In this document: positions 43,545 to 53,264 of the stretch, piece after piece
Numbering within the stretch: position 1 is the stretch's first letter
How the letters are laid out: each line of letters begins with the position of its first letter
DNA from: Streptomyces bacillaris
GTDB taxonomy: Bacteria; Actinomycetota; Actinomycetes; Streptomycetales; Streptomycetaceae
Assembly (NCBI RefSeq): GCF_003268675.1
Contig: NZ_CP029378.1
Coordinates: 1,798,001 to 1,862,000, forward strand
Reading direction: 5' to 3'
DNA length: 64,000 nucleotides
The notes under the pieces: generated by a model
What the model saw: the letters and a program-made list of their open reading frames with translations, nothing else
What the model was told of the DNA's origin: nothing
The model's database searches: none
Translations under genes and position numbers: made by a program

Positions 43545-46340
43545 TCAGGGAGCGGATTCCCCGCGGATGACGGCCAACACCCCGTCCAGCTCGTCGGGTT
43601 TCACCAGGACGTCGCGCGCCTTGGATCCCTCGCTGGGGCCGACGATGGAGCGCGACTCCATCAGGTCCATCAGCCGCCCCGCCTTCGCGAAGCCGACCCG
43701 CAGCTTGCGCTGGAGCATCGAGGTGGACCCGAACTGGGTGGAGACGACCAGCTCGGCGGCCTGGCAGAGCAGGTCCAGGTCGTCGCCGATGTCCTCGTCG
43801 ATCTCCTTCTTCTGCTTCGTACCGACTACGACGTCGTCCCGGAAGACCGGGGCCATCTGGTCCTTGCAGTGCTGGACGACGGCCGCGACCTCGTCCTCGG
43901 TGACGAAGGCGCCCTGCATACGGGTGGGTTTGTTGGCGCCCATCGGGAGGAACAGCGCGTCGCCCTTGCCGATGAGCTTCTCGGCGCCGGGCTGGTCGAG
44001 GATGACCCGACTGTCGGCGAGGGAGGAGGTGGCGAAGGCGAGCCGGGAGGGGACGTTGGCCTTGATGAGCCCGGTGACCACATCGACCGAGGGGCGCTGG
44101 GTGGCGAGCACCAGGTGGATGCCGGCGGCGCGGGCGAGCTGGGTGATGCGGACGATGGAGTCCTCGACGTCGCGCGGGGCGACCATCATCAGGTCGGCCA
44201 GCTCGTCGACGATCACCAGCAGATAGGGGTACGGCGACAGCTCCCGCTCGCTGCCCTCGGGGAGCTTGACCTTCCCCTCCCGTACGGCCTTGTTGAAGTC
44301 GTCGATGTGCCGGTAGCCGAAGGCGGCCAGGTCGTCGTAGCGCAGATCCATCTCGCGTACGACCCACTGCAGCGCCTCGGCGGCCTTCTTGGGGTTGGTG
44401 ATGATCGGCGTGATCAGGTGCGGGATGCCTTCGTACGCGGTCAGCTCGACGCGCTTGGGGTCGACGAGGACCATCCGGACGTCCTCCGGGGTCGCCCGCA
44501 CCATGATCGAGGTGATCAGGCAGTTGATGCAGGACGACTTTCCGGACCCGGTGGCTCCGGCCACCAGCATGTGCGGCATCTTCGCCAGGCTGTGCATGAC
44601 GTAGCCGCCCTCGACGTCCTTGCCGAAGGCCACCATCATCGGGTCGTCGTCCTCGGAGAGCCGCAGCACGTCCCCCAGGTTGACCATCTCGCGGTCGCTG
44701 TTGGGGATCTCGATGCCGACCGCCGACTTCCCCGGGATCGGGGAGATGATCCGTACGTCCGGACTGGCCACCGCGTAGGCGATGTTCTTGGTCAGCGCGG
44801 TGATCTTCTCGACCTTGACGGCCGGGCCCAGCTCCACCTCGTACCGGGTGACTGTCGGCCCCCGGGTGAAGCCGGTGACCGCCGCGTCCACCTTGAACTC
44901 GCTGAAGACGGTGGTGAGCGACTCGACCACCAGGTCGTTGGCGGCGCTGCGGGTCTTGCCGGGTCCGCCGCGCTCCAGCAGGTCGAGCGAGGGGAGCGCG
45001 TACCTGATGTCGCCGGAGAGCTGGAGCTGTTCGGCGCGGGCGGGCAGTCCGGGCGAGGCCTCGGGGGCCGGCTTGGTGAGGTCGGGCACTCCCCCGGAGC
45101 GCTCCGCCGCGTCGCCGGACTCGGGTGCCGCCTTCCGGACGCCCGGCCTGGGCCGCTCGGCCTGCTCGGCCTCCCGTGCTCCGGGCACGGGCGTGCCGGT
45201 ACGCTCCCGGTCCCGGTCCACCGAGACGCCCTGGGTCAGGTCCGCGACGACCGGCGAGGGCGGCATGCCGTTGAGTACGGCCCCGTCCAGGGCGGCGGCC
45301 GCGGCGGCGGCGACATCGACCGCGTCCAGGGGACGGTTCATCGCGGGCTGGGCGGCGGGCCTGCGGGGCCTCCTGCGCTTGGAGAGGGCCTGCTCCTCGA
45401 CGCTGTCGTGGTCGTACACGGCGTCGGGGTCCTGGCGGCGGGCGGAGCCGCGCCGCGTCCCGGCGGGCAGCGCCTCGCGCCACTGCTCCTCGTACCGCTC
45501 GTCGTCGTGCTCGTCGCCCTCGCCGGGCTCGTACGCCGGTTCCACGATGCCGAGCCGGACGCCGAGCTGGCGCAGTCGGCGCGGGATGGCGTTGACGGGG
45601 GTCGCGGTGACGACGAGGAGCCCGAAGACGGTGAGCAGCACGAGCAGCGGTACGGCGAGGACCTCGCCCATCATGAAGATCAGCGGCTTGGAGACGGCCC
45701 AGCCGACCAGCCCGCCCGCGTCCTGCATCGCCTCCGTGCCGTCCTCGCGCCCCGGCGAACCGCAGGCGATGTGGACCTGGCCGAGCACGCCGAGGACCAG
45801 GGCGGAGAGCCCGATGACGATCCGGCCGTTGGCCTCGGGCCGCTCCGGATACAGGATGAGCCGTACGGCCATGGCGCCGAGCAGTATCGGCGCGAGCAGG
45901 TCGAGTCGGCCGAACGCCCCGGTCACCAGCATCTCGACCAGGTCGCCGACGGGCCCCTGGAGGTTGGACCAGGTGCCGGCGGCGACGATCAGCGCGAGGC
46001 CCAGGAGCAGGAGCGCGAGGCCGTCCTTGCGGTGGGCGGGGTCAAGTCCCTTCGCACCGCGCCCTATGGAGCGGAACACCGCTCCGACGCCGTGGGCCGT
46101 GCCGAGCCAGACGGCGCGCACCAGCCGGTAGATGCCGTTGGTGGGGGACGGTGCGGGTTTGGGCGCGGGCCGCTTGGCCGCCGCCTTCTTGGCAGGTGCC
46201 TTCTTCGCGGGTGCTGCCGCCTTCTTCGGGGCGGCCTTCTTGGCGGGTGCGGCTTTCTTCGCCGGCCCTGGCGTACGGCCGGCGCGCTTCGCGGTGCCCG
46301 CTGTGGACTGGGAACCCTTGCCGGACGTACGTGAGGCCAT
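43545..46340 (-). CDS. ftsK: FtsK/SpoIIIE DNA translocase
   Basis: This 931-residue septal DNA pump starts at ATG 46340 (MASRTSGKGSQ). Residues 15-75 are an Ala/Lys/Pro-rich tail with repeated AKKAAP units, like a histone H1 tail. Four membrane segments follow (DGLALLLLGLALIVAAGTW to LLVLLTVFGLLVVTATPV). After an unstructured linker comes the motor, with Walker A AGATGSGKSS and MVLVDPKRVEL. The C-terminal winged gamma domain starts near AAELVVSTQFGSTSMLQRKLRVGFAKAGR. It clears DNA from closing sporulation septa. Confidence 0.96.
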   Translation of the reverse strand: MASRTSGKGSQSTAGTAKRAGRTPGPAKKAAPAKKAAPKKAAAPAKKAPAKKAAAKRPAPKPAPSPTNGIYRLVRAVWLGTAHGVGAVFRSIGRGAKGLDPAHRKDGLALLLLGLALIVAAGTWSNLQGPVGDLVEMLVTGAFGRLDLLAPILLGAMAVRLILYPERPEANGRIVIGLSALVLGVLGQVHIACGSPGREDGTEAMQDAGGLVGWAVSKPLIFMMGEVLAVPLLVLLTVFGLLVVTATPVNAIPRRLRQLGVRLGIVEPAYEPGEGDEHDDERYEEQWREALPAGTRRGSARRQDPDAVYDHDSVEEQALSKRRRPRRPAAQPAMNRPLDAVDVAAAAAAALDGAVLNGMPPSPVVADLTQGVSVDRDRERTGTPVPGAREAEQAERPRPGVRKAAPESGDAAERSGGVPDLTKPAPEASPGLPARAEQLQLSGDIRYALPSLDLLERGGPGKTRSAANDLVVESLTTVFSEFKVDAAVTGFTRGPTVTRYEVELGPAVKVEKITALTKNIAYAVASPDVRIISPIPGKSAVGIEIPNSDREMVNLGDVLRLSEDDDPMMVAFGKDVEGGYVMHSLAKMPHMLVAGATGSGKSSCINCLITSIMVRATPEDVRMVLVDPKRVELTAYEGIPHLITPIITNPKKAAEALQWVVREMDLRYDDLAAFGYRHIDDFNKAVREGKVKLPEGSERELSPYPYLLVIVDELADLMMVAPRDVEDSIVRITQLARAAGIHLVLATQRPSVDVVTGLIKANVPSRLAFATSSLADSRVILDQPGAEKLIGKGDALFLPMGANKPTRMQGAFVTEDEVAAVVQHCKDQMAPVFRDDVVVGTKQKKEIDEDIGDDLDLLCQAAELVVSTQFGSTSMLQRKLRVGFAKAGRLMDLMESRSIVGPSEGSKARDVLVKPDELDGVLAVIRGESAP

Positions 46341-46506
46341 GGTGCCGAGGTTACCGCTGTCCACGCCCGTGAACACGTTCGCCTACTGGTTCACCCGACC
46401 GTGTCGCCGCCCGGTGCCCGGGAACTGACAAACCCTCACGGCGAGGTGCGCGGCCGAAGGCCCGGGGCTGTGTGCACCCGTTGCCGGAGATCTACGGCGA
46501 GAGGCC

Positions 46507-47190
46507 CTAGTTCTGCGCGGGCAGGATGCCGGCGCCGCCGCCCGTGCCCGGCTCCAGCGCGTCGAGCGCACGGCGCAGGCCGGTCAGCTTGCGTTCGAGA
46601 TGGGCGGCCGTTGCGACGGCCGCCGCGTCGGCGGATTCGTCGTCGAGCTGTTTGGAGAGGGCTTCCGCCTGCTCCTCGACCGCCGCGAGCCGCGCGGAGA
46701 GTTCGGCCAGCAGACCGGCGGGCTCCTTCTCGTGCGCCCCGCCCGCGTGGCCGTCGCCCTCCAGCTGGAGCCGCAGGAGCGCGGCCTGCTCGCGGAGCTT
46801 GCAGTTCTTCATGTACAGCTCGACGAAGACCGAGACCTTGGCGCGCAGCACCCACGGGTCGAACGGCTTGGAGATGTAGTCCACCGCGCCCGCCGCGTAT
46901 CCCCGGAAGGTGTGGTGCGGGCCGTGGTTGATCGCGGTGAGGAAGATGATCGGGATGTCCCGGGTCCGCTCGCGCCGCTTGATGTGGGCGGCGGTCTCGA
47001 AACCGTCCATGCCCGGCATCTGGACGTCCAGCAGGATGACCGCGAAGTCGTCCGTGAGCAGCGCTTTGAGCGCCTCCTCCCCTGACGATGCCCGGACCAG
47101 TGTCTGATCGAGCGCAGAGAGGATGGCCTCCAGCGCCAGCAGATTCTCCGGCCGGTCATCGACCAGGAGGATCTTGGCCTTCTGCACCAT
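46507..47190 (-). CDS. osaB: Osmoadaptation response regulator OsaB
   Basis: This 227-residue receiver-only regulator starts at ATG 47190 (MVQKAKILLVDDRPENLLALEAILSAL), after GAGGAGGGCGGGCC. The phosphorylation site is Asp55 in LLDVQMPGMDG, and the KPF loop is present. After the receiver a long coiled coil (LAELSARLAAVEEQAEALSKQLDDE) replaces any DNA-binding domain, so it acts by protein contact. It is the recognised partner of the hybrid kinase OsaA upstream; in S. coelicolor the pair is required for growth at high osmolarity. Confidence 0.87.
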   Translation of the reverse strand: MVQKAKILLVDDRPENLLALEAILSALDQTLVRASSGEEALKALLTDDFAVILLDVQMPGMDGFETAAHIKRRERTRDIPIIFLTAINHGPHHTFRGYAAGAVDYISKPFDPWVLRAKVSVFVELYMKNCKLREQAALLRLQLEGDGHAGGAHEKEPAGLLAELSARLAAVEEQAEALSKQLDDESADAAAVATAAHLERKLTGLRRALDALEPGTGGGAGILPAQN

Positions 47191-47292
47191 GGCCCGCCCT
47201 CCTCGCCCCGGAAATGCACCGGGTGCCGCCCCAGGGGACGACTCCCTTACGCCGTCCGTCCTTGTGCCGGTCATGGTAGCCGCACCCCGCCC

Positions 47293-47321
47293 GTCACCAC
47301 ACCCTGTCACCGCGATGTCAC
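47293..47321. repeat. Three direct GTCAC repeats upstream of osaB
   Basis: GTCAC occurs at 47293-47297, 47306-47310 and 47317-47321, 13 and 11 bases apart, about 100-130 bases before osaB. The spacing is near one helical turn, as in direct-repeat sites of OmpR-family regulators such as MtrA and PhoP. The binding protein is not known. Confidence 0.35.
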
Positions 47322-47434
47322 TGTGCACATACCGCAAACGCGGTGGGAGACCAGAAGGTTCCCCGGATACAGCGGTTTCACACCCGTTCGCGCACAGTCG
47401 GTCAGCAACTCACGCCAATTCGTTCAGAATCCCA

Positions 47435-50400
47435 TCACTCTCCGTGCATCCACTGCTCCATCACCGCAAGCAGATGATCAGGGTCGACCGGCTTCGTCAC
47501 ATAGTCGGAAGCGCCGCAGTCGATCGCCTTCTCCCGGTCGCCCTTCATCGCCTTCGCGGTGAGCGCGACGATCGGCAGCCCGGCGAACTGCGGCATCCGC
47601 CGGATCGCGGTCGTGGTCGCGTACCCGTCCATCTCGGGCATCATGATGTCCATCAGTACGACCGTCACATCGTCGTGCTGCTCCAGGACTTCGATCCCCT
47701 CGCGGCCGTTCTCCGCGTACAGCACGGAGAGTCCATGCTGCTCCAGCACGCTGGTGAGCGCGAAGACGTTACGGATGTCGTCGTCGACGATGAGCACCTT
47801 CTCACCGCGGAACCGGAACGTCCGCCGCGGCTCCGCCGCCTCCTCCGACGCACCCGCACCCCCTTGCACCCACTCCTCCTGCGGAACGGTCTCGCCCTGC
47901 GCCCGGCCGGCGGGCAGCGCGGGCCGCCTGGCCGCGTCCCCGAGGGTCTTGCGGCGGCGCCGGAAGACTCCCGCGGAGTTGGCCGGGTCACCGAGCGGGG
48001 CGGACTCGCCACCCTGGGACGCCTGCCCGTTCTCGGTCCCGGTGCCCACTCCCTCGCCGGAACCGGAACCCACCTGCGGGAAGCCCTGCGGGGGCAGTTC
48101 GGCGCGGTGCAGCGGCAGGTACAGGGTGAAGGTCGACCCCCGGCCCGGCTCGCTCGCCGCGTGGATCTCGCCGCCGAGCAGCCGCGCGATCTCCCGGCTG
48201 ATGGAGAGGCCGAGCCCCGTACCGCCGTACTTGCGGCTCGTCGTGCCGTCCGCCTGCTTGAACGCCTCGAAGATCACCAGCATCTTGCTGGACGCGATCC
48301 CGATCCCGGTGTCGGTCACCGAGAACGCGATCAGATCGGCGTCCGCGTCCCGCAGCGAACCCGCCTCCAGCAGATGCTCCCGGATCGCGTTCGGCACATC
48401 GGCCCCGGCCGGCCGGATCACCAGCTCCACCGCCCCGCTGTCGGTGAACTTCACCGCGTTCGACAGCAGGTTGCGCAGCACCTGGAGGAGGCGCTGCTCG
48501 TCGGTGTGCAGAGTGGCCGGAAGCTCCGGCGAGACCCGTACGGAGAAGTCGAGCCCCTTCTCCGCGGTGAGCGGGCGGAAGGTCGCCTCCACGTAGTCGA
48601 CCAGCTGGACCAGGGCGATGCGGGTCGGGCTGACGTCCATCTTGCCCGCCTCGACCTTCGACAGGTCCAGGATGTCGTTGATCAGCTGGAGCAGGTCGGA
48701 ACCGGCCCCGTGGATCGTCTCGGCGAACTCCACCTGCTTCGGCGAGAGGTTGCCCTCGGCGTTGTCCGCCAGCAGCTTGGCCAGGATCAGCAGCGAGTTG
48801 AGCGGCGTCCGCAGCTCGTGCGACATGTTCGCCAGGAACTCGGACTTGTAACGCATCGAGACCGCGAGCTGCTCGGCGCGCTCCTCCAGGACCTGCCGCG
48901 CCTCCTCGATCTCGGTGTTCTTCACCTCGATGTCGCGGTTCTGCTGGGCCAGCAGCTCGGCCTTCTCCTCCAGTTCGGCGTTGGACGCCTGGAGGGCCTT
49001 CTGCCGGTTCTCCAACTCCTGCGAGCGGTCGCGCAGTTGCTCGGTCAGCTCCTGCGACTGCTCAAGGAGCTTCTCCGTCTTGGTGTTGACACTGATGGTG
49101 TTCACGCTCGTCGCGATCATCTCGGCGAGCTGGTTGAGGAAGTCCCGCTGGATGTGTGTGAACGGCTGGAAGGAGGCCAGCTCGATCACCCCGAGCACCT
49201 TGCCCTCGAACAGCACCGGCAGCACGATCACATGCGCGGGCGGCGCCTCCCCGAGACCGGAGGAGATCTTCAGATAGCCCGGCGGTACGTTGTCGACCTG
49301 GATCGTCCGCTTCTCCTCGGCCGCCGTCCCGATGAGCGTCTCACCGGGCCGGAACGAGGTCGGCATCGACCCGGCGGAGTAGCCGTAACTCCCCCGCATC
49401 CGCAGCTCGTACGCACCGTCGTCGCCGTTGTCCGGACCCACCTCGTCCGAGTCGCCCGGCGACATGGCCAGGAAGAACGCGCCGTGCTGGGCCGAGACCA
49501 CCGGCGTCAGCTCGCTCATGATCAGCGAGGCCACGTCGTCCAGATCGCGGCGGCCCTGCATCAGACCGGAGATCCGGGCCAGGTTGCCCTTGAGCCAGTC
49601 CTGCTCCTTGTTGGCGAGCGTGGTGTCGCGCAGGTTGGCGATCATGGTGTTGATGTTGTCCTGGAGGACCTGGATCTCCCCGGCCGCGTCCACGTCGATC
49701 TTCAGGTTGAGATCGCCGCGCGTCACCGCCGTGGCGACGGCCGCGATGGCCCGCACCTGACGGGTCAGGTTCCCGGCCATCTCGTTCACCGACTCGGTGA
49801 GGTCGCGCCAGGTGCCGTCCACGTCCCGCACCCGTGCCTGACCGCCCAGCTGCCCTTCCGTGCCCACCTCGCGGGCCACCCTGGTCACCTGGTCGGCGAA
49901 CGACGAGAGCTGGTCGACCATCGTGTTGATGGTGTTCTTCAGCTCCAGGATCTCACCGCGGGCGTCGATGTCGATCTTCTTCGTCAGATCGCCCTTGGCG
50001 ATGGCCGTGGTGACCGTGGCGATCTGCCGCACCTGGCCGGTCAGGTTGGAGGCCATCGAGTTCACGGACTCGGTGAGGTCCTTCCACGTACCGGCGACTC
50101 CCGGCACCCGGGCCTGACCGCCCAGCTCACCTTCCGTACCCACCTCGCGGGCCACCCGCGTGACCTCGTCCGCGAACGAGGAGAGCGTCGTCACCATGGT
50201 GTTGACGGTGTCGGCCAGCTCCGCGACCTCGCCGCGCGCCTCCACGGTGACCTTCTTCGTCAGATCGCCGTTGGCGACCGCCGAGGAGACCCGGGAGATG
50301 TTCCGCACCTGGCTGGTCAGGTTGTTCGCCATCAGGTTGACGTTCTCGCTGAGGTCCTTCCAGATGCCGGTCGCCCCGCGCACCCGCGCCTGACCACCGA

Positions 50401-52924
50401 GGATCCCCTCGGTGCCCACCTCACGGGCCACCCGGGACACCTCGTCCGCGAAGTTCAGCAGCTGGTCGACCATCGTGTTCACGGTCGTCACCAGTTCGAG
50501 GATCTCGCCCTTGGCGTCGACGGTGATCTTCTTGGAGAGATCGCCCTTGGCGACCGCGGTGGTGACCTCCGCGATGTTCCGGACCTGGAGGGTCAGGTTG
50601 TTCGCCATGCCGTTGACGGACTGGGTGAGGTCCTTCCACGTACCGGAGACGCCCTGCACCTCGGCCTGACCGCCGAGGATCCCCTCCGTACCCACCTCGC
50701 GGGCGACCCGCGTCACCTGCTCCGCGAAGTTCGAGAGCTGGTCCACCATCGTGTTGAGGGTGTTCTTCAGCTCCAGGATCTCGCCGCGCGCGTCCACGTC
50801 GATCTTCTGCGACAGGTCACCGCGCGCCACCGCCGTGGCGACCTGCGCGATGTTACGGACCTGAGCGGTCAGGTTCCCCGCCATGCCGTTCACCGAATCG
50901 GTGAGATCGCGCCACACTCCGGCCACACCCGGCACCTGCGCCTGGCCGCCCAGCCGCCCGTCCGTACCCACCTCACGGGCGACGCGGGTCACCTGGTCGG
51001 CGAAGGCGGAGAGCTGGTCGACCATCGTGTTGATCGTGTTCTTCAGCTCCAGGATCTCGCCCCGGGCGTCCACGTCGATCTTCTGCGACAGGTCGCCCCG
51101 CGCCACCGCCGTCGTCACCTGGGCGATCTGCCGCACCTGGGAGGTGAGGTTCCCGGCCATGAAGTTGACGGAGTCCGTCAGCTCCTTCCACGTACCGGAG
51201 ACACCGTCCACCCGGGCCTGACCGCCGAGACGGCCCTCGGTGCCCACGTCCCGGGCCATCCGCGTCACCTGGTCCGCGAAGCTGGACAGCTGCGCCACCA
51301 TCGTGTTGACGGTGTTCTTCAGCTCCAGCATCTCCCCGGCCACATCCACGGTGACCTTCTGGGAGAGGTCACCGTTGGCCACGGCCGTGGTCACCTGGGC
51401 GATGTCCCGGACCTGGCCGGTGAGGTTCCGGAAGGCGGTGTTCACCGAGTCGGTGAGGTCCTTCCACGTCCCCGCGGCCCCCGGCACCTCGGCCTGGCCG
51501 CCGAGCCGGCCCTCGACGCCGACCTCCCGGGCCACGCGGGTCACCTCGGAACCGAACGACTGGAGCTGGTCCACCATCGTGTTGACGGTGTTCTTCAGCT
51601 CCAGCATCTCCCCGGCCACGTCGACCGTGACCTTCTGCGACATGTCACCGCTGGCCACCGCGGTCGTCACCTGCGCGATGTCCCGCACCTGCGTGGTCAG
51701 GTTCCGGAAGACCGTGTTCACAGAATCGGTGAGGTCCTTCCACGTCCCCGCGGCCCCCGGCACCTGCGCCTGACCACCGAGGAGGCCCTCACCACCGACC
51801 TCGCTCGCCACACGTGTCACTTCGTCCGCGAAGGTGCGCAGCGTCTCGGTCATCTGGTTGATCGTCTCGGCGAGCTGGGCGACCTCGCCGCGCGCGCTCA
51901 CCGTGACCTTCTGCGTCAGGTCACCACTGGCGACCGCCGTCGTCACCTCGGCGATCCCGCGCACCTGGGAGGTGAGGTTGCCCGCCATCGTGTTGACGGA
52001 GTCGGTGAGGTCCTTCCACACCCCGGCCACACCGGGCACGGTCGCCTGACCGCCCAGCTCACCTTCCGTACCCACCTCACGGGCGACGCGCGTCACCTCG
52101 GAGGAGAACGAGGAGAGCTGGTCGACCATCGTGTTGACGGTGTTCTTCAGCTGGAGCATCTCACCGGCCACATGGACGGTGACCTTCCGCGACAGATCCC
52201 CCTTGGCCACCGCCGTCGTCACCAGCGCGATGTCCCGCACCTGGGCGGTGAGCCGGTACGCCATCGTGTTGACGGAGTCCGTCAGGTCCTTCCAGGACCC
52301 GGACATCCCGCGCACCTGCGCCTGGCCCCCGAGCTTGCCCTCGGTACCGACCTCCACGGCGACGCGCGTCACCTGCTCGGTGAAGACCGACAGCTGGTCG
52401 ACGAGGTTGTTGACCGTACGGGCGACCTTCAGGAACTCGCCGCGCAGCGGCCGTACCGTCTCGTCCGTCGTGTGCGACCGCAGCTCCATCCGCTGCTCCA
52501 GGTCACCGTCGGCCACCGCCGACAGCACCCGGCCCACCTCGGAGACCGGCCGCGCGAGATCGTCGACCAGCTCGTTGGACGCATCGATCGCGGCCGCCCA
52601 GGAGCCCTCCAGGGCCCCCGTCTCCAGCCGCTCGGTCAGCTTGCCCTCACGGCCGACCACCCGCCGCACCCGCGCCAGCTCACCGGTGAGGTGCAGATTG
52701 CGGTCCGCGACCTCGTTGAAGACCGCCGCAATCTCCGTCATCACGCCGTCGCCGGAGACGGTCAGCCGCCTGCGGAAATTTCCGTCGCGCATCGCCACGA
52801 GACCCGCCAGCAGTCTGTTCAGAGCTGCCGCGTCGACCTCGACGGTGCCATTGCGCTGCTTTTTCACGGACTGTCCGCCTTTTGTACGCGTATGAGAACC
52901 CCGCGCCGCCACGCCAGACTCCAC
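47435..52924 (-). CDS. osaA: Hybrid histidine kinase OsaA with ten HAMP-type repeats
   Basis: This 1829-residue soluble hybrid kinase starts at GTG 52924, preceded by GGGAGGGA. Residues about 20-200 hold two degenerate HAMP units. Residues about 200-1040 hold ten near-identical 92-residue repeats, each with [22 protein letters not shown] domain (about 1120-1280), a coiled coil and HisKA with phospho-His1369 ([12 protein letters not shown]) follow. Next come HATPase ([21 protein letters not shown]) and a C-terminal receiver with Asp1759 ([11 protein letters not shown]). No membrane helix is seen. It relays to OsaB in osmoadaptation. The repeat design resembles fungal Nik1/Os-1 kinases. Confidence 0.93.
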   Translation of the reverse strand: MESGVAARGSHTRTKGGQSVKKQRNGTVEVDAAALNRLLAGLVAMRDGNFRRRLTVSGDGVMTEIAAVFNEVADRNLHLTGELARVRRVVGREGKLTERLETGALEGSWAAAIDASNELVDDLARPVSEVGRVLSAVADGDLEQRMELRSHTTDETVRPLRGEFLKVARTVNNLVDQLSVFTEQVTRVAVEVGTEGKLGGQAQVRGMSGSWKDLTDSVNTMAYRLTAQVRDIALVTTAVAKGDLSRKVTVHVAGEMLQLKNTVNTMVDQLSSFSSEVTRVAREVGTEGELGGQATVPGVAGVWKDLTDSVNTMAGNLTSQVRGIAEVTTAVASGDLTQKVTVSARGEVAQLAETINQMTETLRTFADEVTRVASEVGGEGLLGGQAQVPGAAGTWKDLTDSVNTVFRNLTTQVRDIAQVTTAVASGDMSQKVTVDVAGEMLELKNTVNTMVDQLQSFGSEVTRVAREVGVEGRLGGQAEVPGAAGTWKDLTDSVNTAFRNLTGQVRDIAQVTTAVANGDLSQKVTVDVAGEMLELKNTVNTMVAQLSSFADQVTRMARDVGTEGRLGGQARVDGVSGTWKELTDSVNFMAGNLTSQVRQIAQVTTAVARGDLSQKIDVDARGEILELKNTINTMVDQLSAFADQVTRVAREVGTDGRLGGQAQVPGVAGVWRDLTDSVNGMAGNLTAQVRNIAQVATAVARGDLSQKIDVDARGEILELKNTLNTMVDQLSNFAEQVTRVAREVGTEGILGGQAEVQGVSGTWKDLTQSVNGMANNLTLQVRNIAEVTTAVAKGDLSKKITVDAKGEILELVTTVNTMVDQLLNFADEVSRVAREVGTEGILGGQARVRGATGIWKDLSENVNLMANNLTSQVRNISRVSSAVANGDLTKKVTVEARGEVAELADTVNTMVTTLSSFADEVTRVAREVGTEGELGGQARVPGVAGTWKDLTESVNSMASNLTGQVRQIATVTTAIAKGDLTKKIDIDARGEILELKNTINTMVDQLSSFADQVTRVAREVGTEGQLGGQARVRDVDGTWRDLTESVNEMAGNLTRQVRAIAAVATAVTRGDLNLKIDVDAAGEIQVLQDNINTMIANLRDTTLANKEQDWLKGNLARISGLMQGRRDLDDVASLIMSELTPVVSAQHGAFFLAMSPGDSDEVGPDNGDDGAYELRMRGSYGYSAGSMPTSFRPGETLIGTAAEEKRTIQVDNVPPGYLKISSGLGEAPPAHVIVLPVLFEGKVLGVIELASFQPFTHIQRDFLNQLAEMIATSVNTISVNTKTEKLLEQSQELTEQLRDRSQELENRQKALQASNAELEEKAELLAQQNRDIEVKNTEIEEARQVLEERAEQLAVSMRYKSEFLANMSHELRTPLNSLLILAKLLADNAEGNLSPKQVEFAETIHGAGSDLLQLINDILDLSKVEAGKMDVSPTRIALVQLVDYVEATFRPLTAEKGLDFSVRVSPELPATLHTDEQRLLQVLRNLLSNAVKFTDSGAVELVIRPAGADVPNAIREHLLEAGSLRDADADLIAFSVTDTGIGIASSKMLVIFEAFKQADGTTSRKYGGTGLGLSISREIARLLGGEIHAASEPGRGSTFTLYLPLHRAELPPQGFPQVGSGSGEGVGTGTENGQASQGGESAPLGDPANSAGVFRRRRKTLGDAARRPALPAGRAQGETVPQEEWVQGGAGASEEAAEPRRTFRFRGEKVLIVDDDIRNVFALTSVLEQHGLSVLYAENGREGIEVLEQHDDVTVVLMDIMMPEMDGYATTTAIRRMPQFAGLPIVALTAKAMKGDREKAIDCGASDYVTKPVDPDHLLAVMEQWMHGE

Positions 52925-53264
52925 CGTGTCCCTCCCGCAGGGGTTGACCGTTTCGCTAGGGCCTATCCGGAAGCTTGCCCAGTTCCACTTTGGCTCACCG
53001 CCACAGCACACCGTCAACGGGTGGCCGGGCGGACGTCAAATCGTTGCAACGTACCAGGCCGGAACAGGTCGGCGGGCAACCTCCCCCACTCGCACCCCGT
53101 CCCTGCCACCGGGATGCACACCCGTGCGCCCGCGCACGACCCGTACCGTCCTGTCCCGATCTCGGCCCTCGTGTACCCGGCACCCTTGACGAACGTCTAG
53201 CCTGGCAAGCGAATCGAAGCGGCGAGAAACGGGCACAGGACTCGGGGAAGCGACGAGACACCAT
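52925..53264. other. Divergent promoter region of osaA and osaC
   Basis: This 340-base gap lies between the two stress genes. Towards osaC there is TTGACG at 53186-53191. Towards osaA, GGGTAC (53178-53173, minus strand) resembles a sigma-B-type -10 but lacks a well-spaced -35. No small gene is seen. In S. coelicolor the osa genes are under stress sigma factors, so this region is expected to be regulated. Confidence 0.5.

Noticed and set aside
49800..52330. Regular 276-bp repeats considered as a repeat array of the CRISPR type
   Set aside because: The repeats encode one continuous protein of HAMP units, with no spacers or palindromic short repeats.
53173..53178. GGGTAC as a sigma-B -10 for osaA
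   Set aside because: No matching -35 at the correct distance; may still be functional but unsupported.
47123..53200. A very long open frame antisense to osaA and osaB
   Set aside because: It mirrors the osaA codons; high GC gives long antisense frames. No ribosome binding site or family motif, and its repeats are the shadow of the HAMP repeats.
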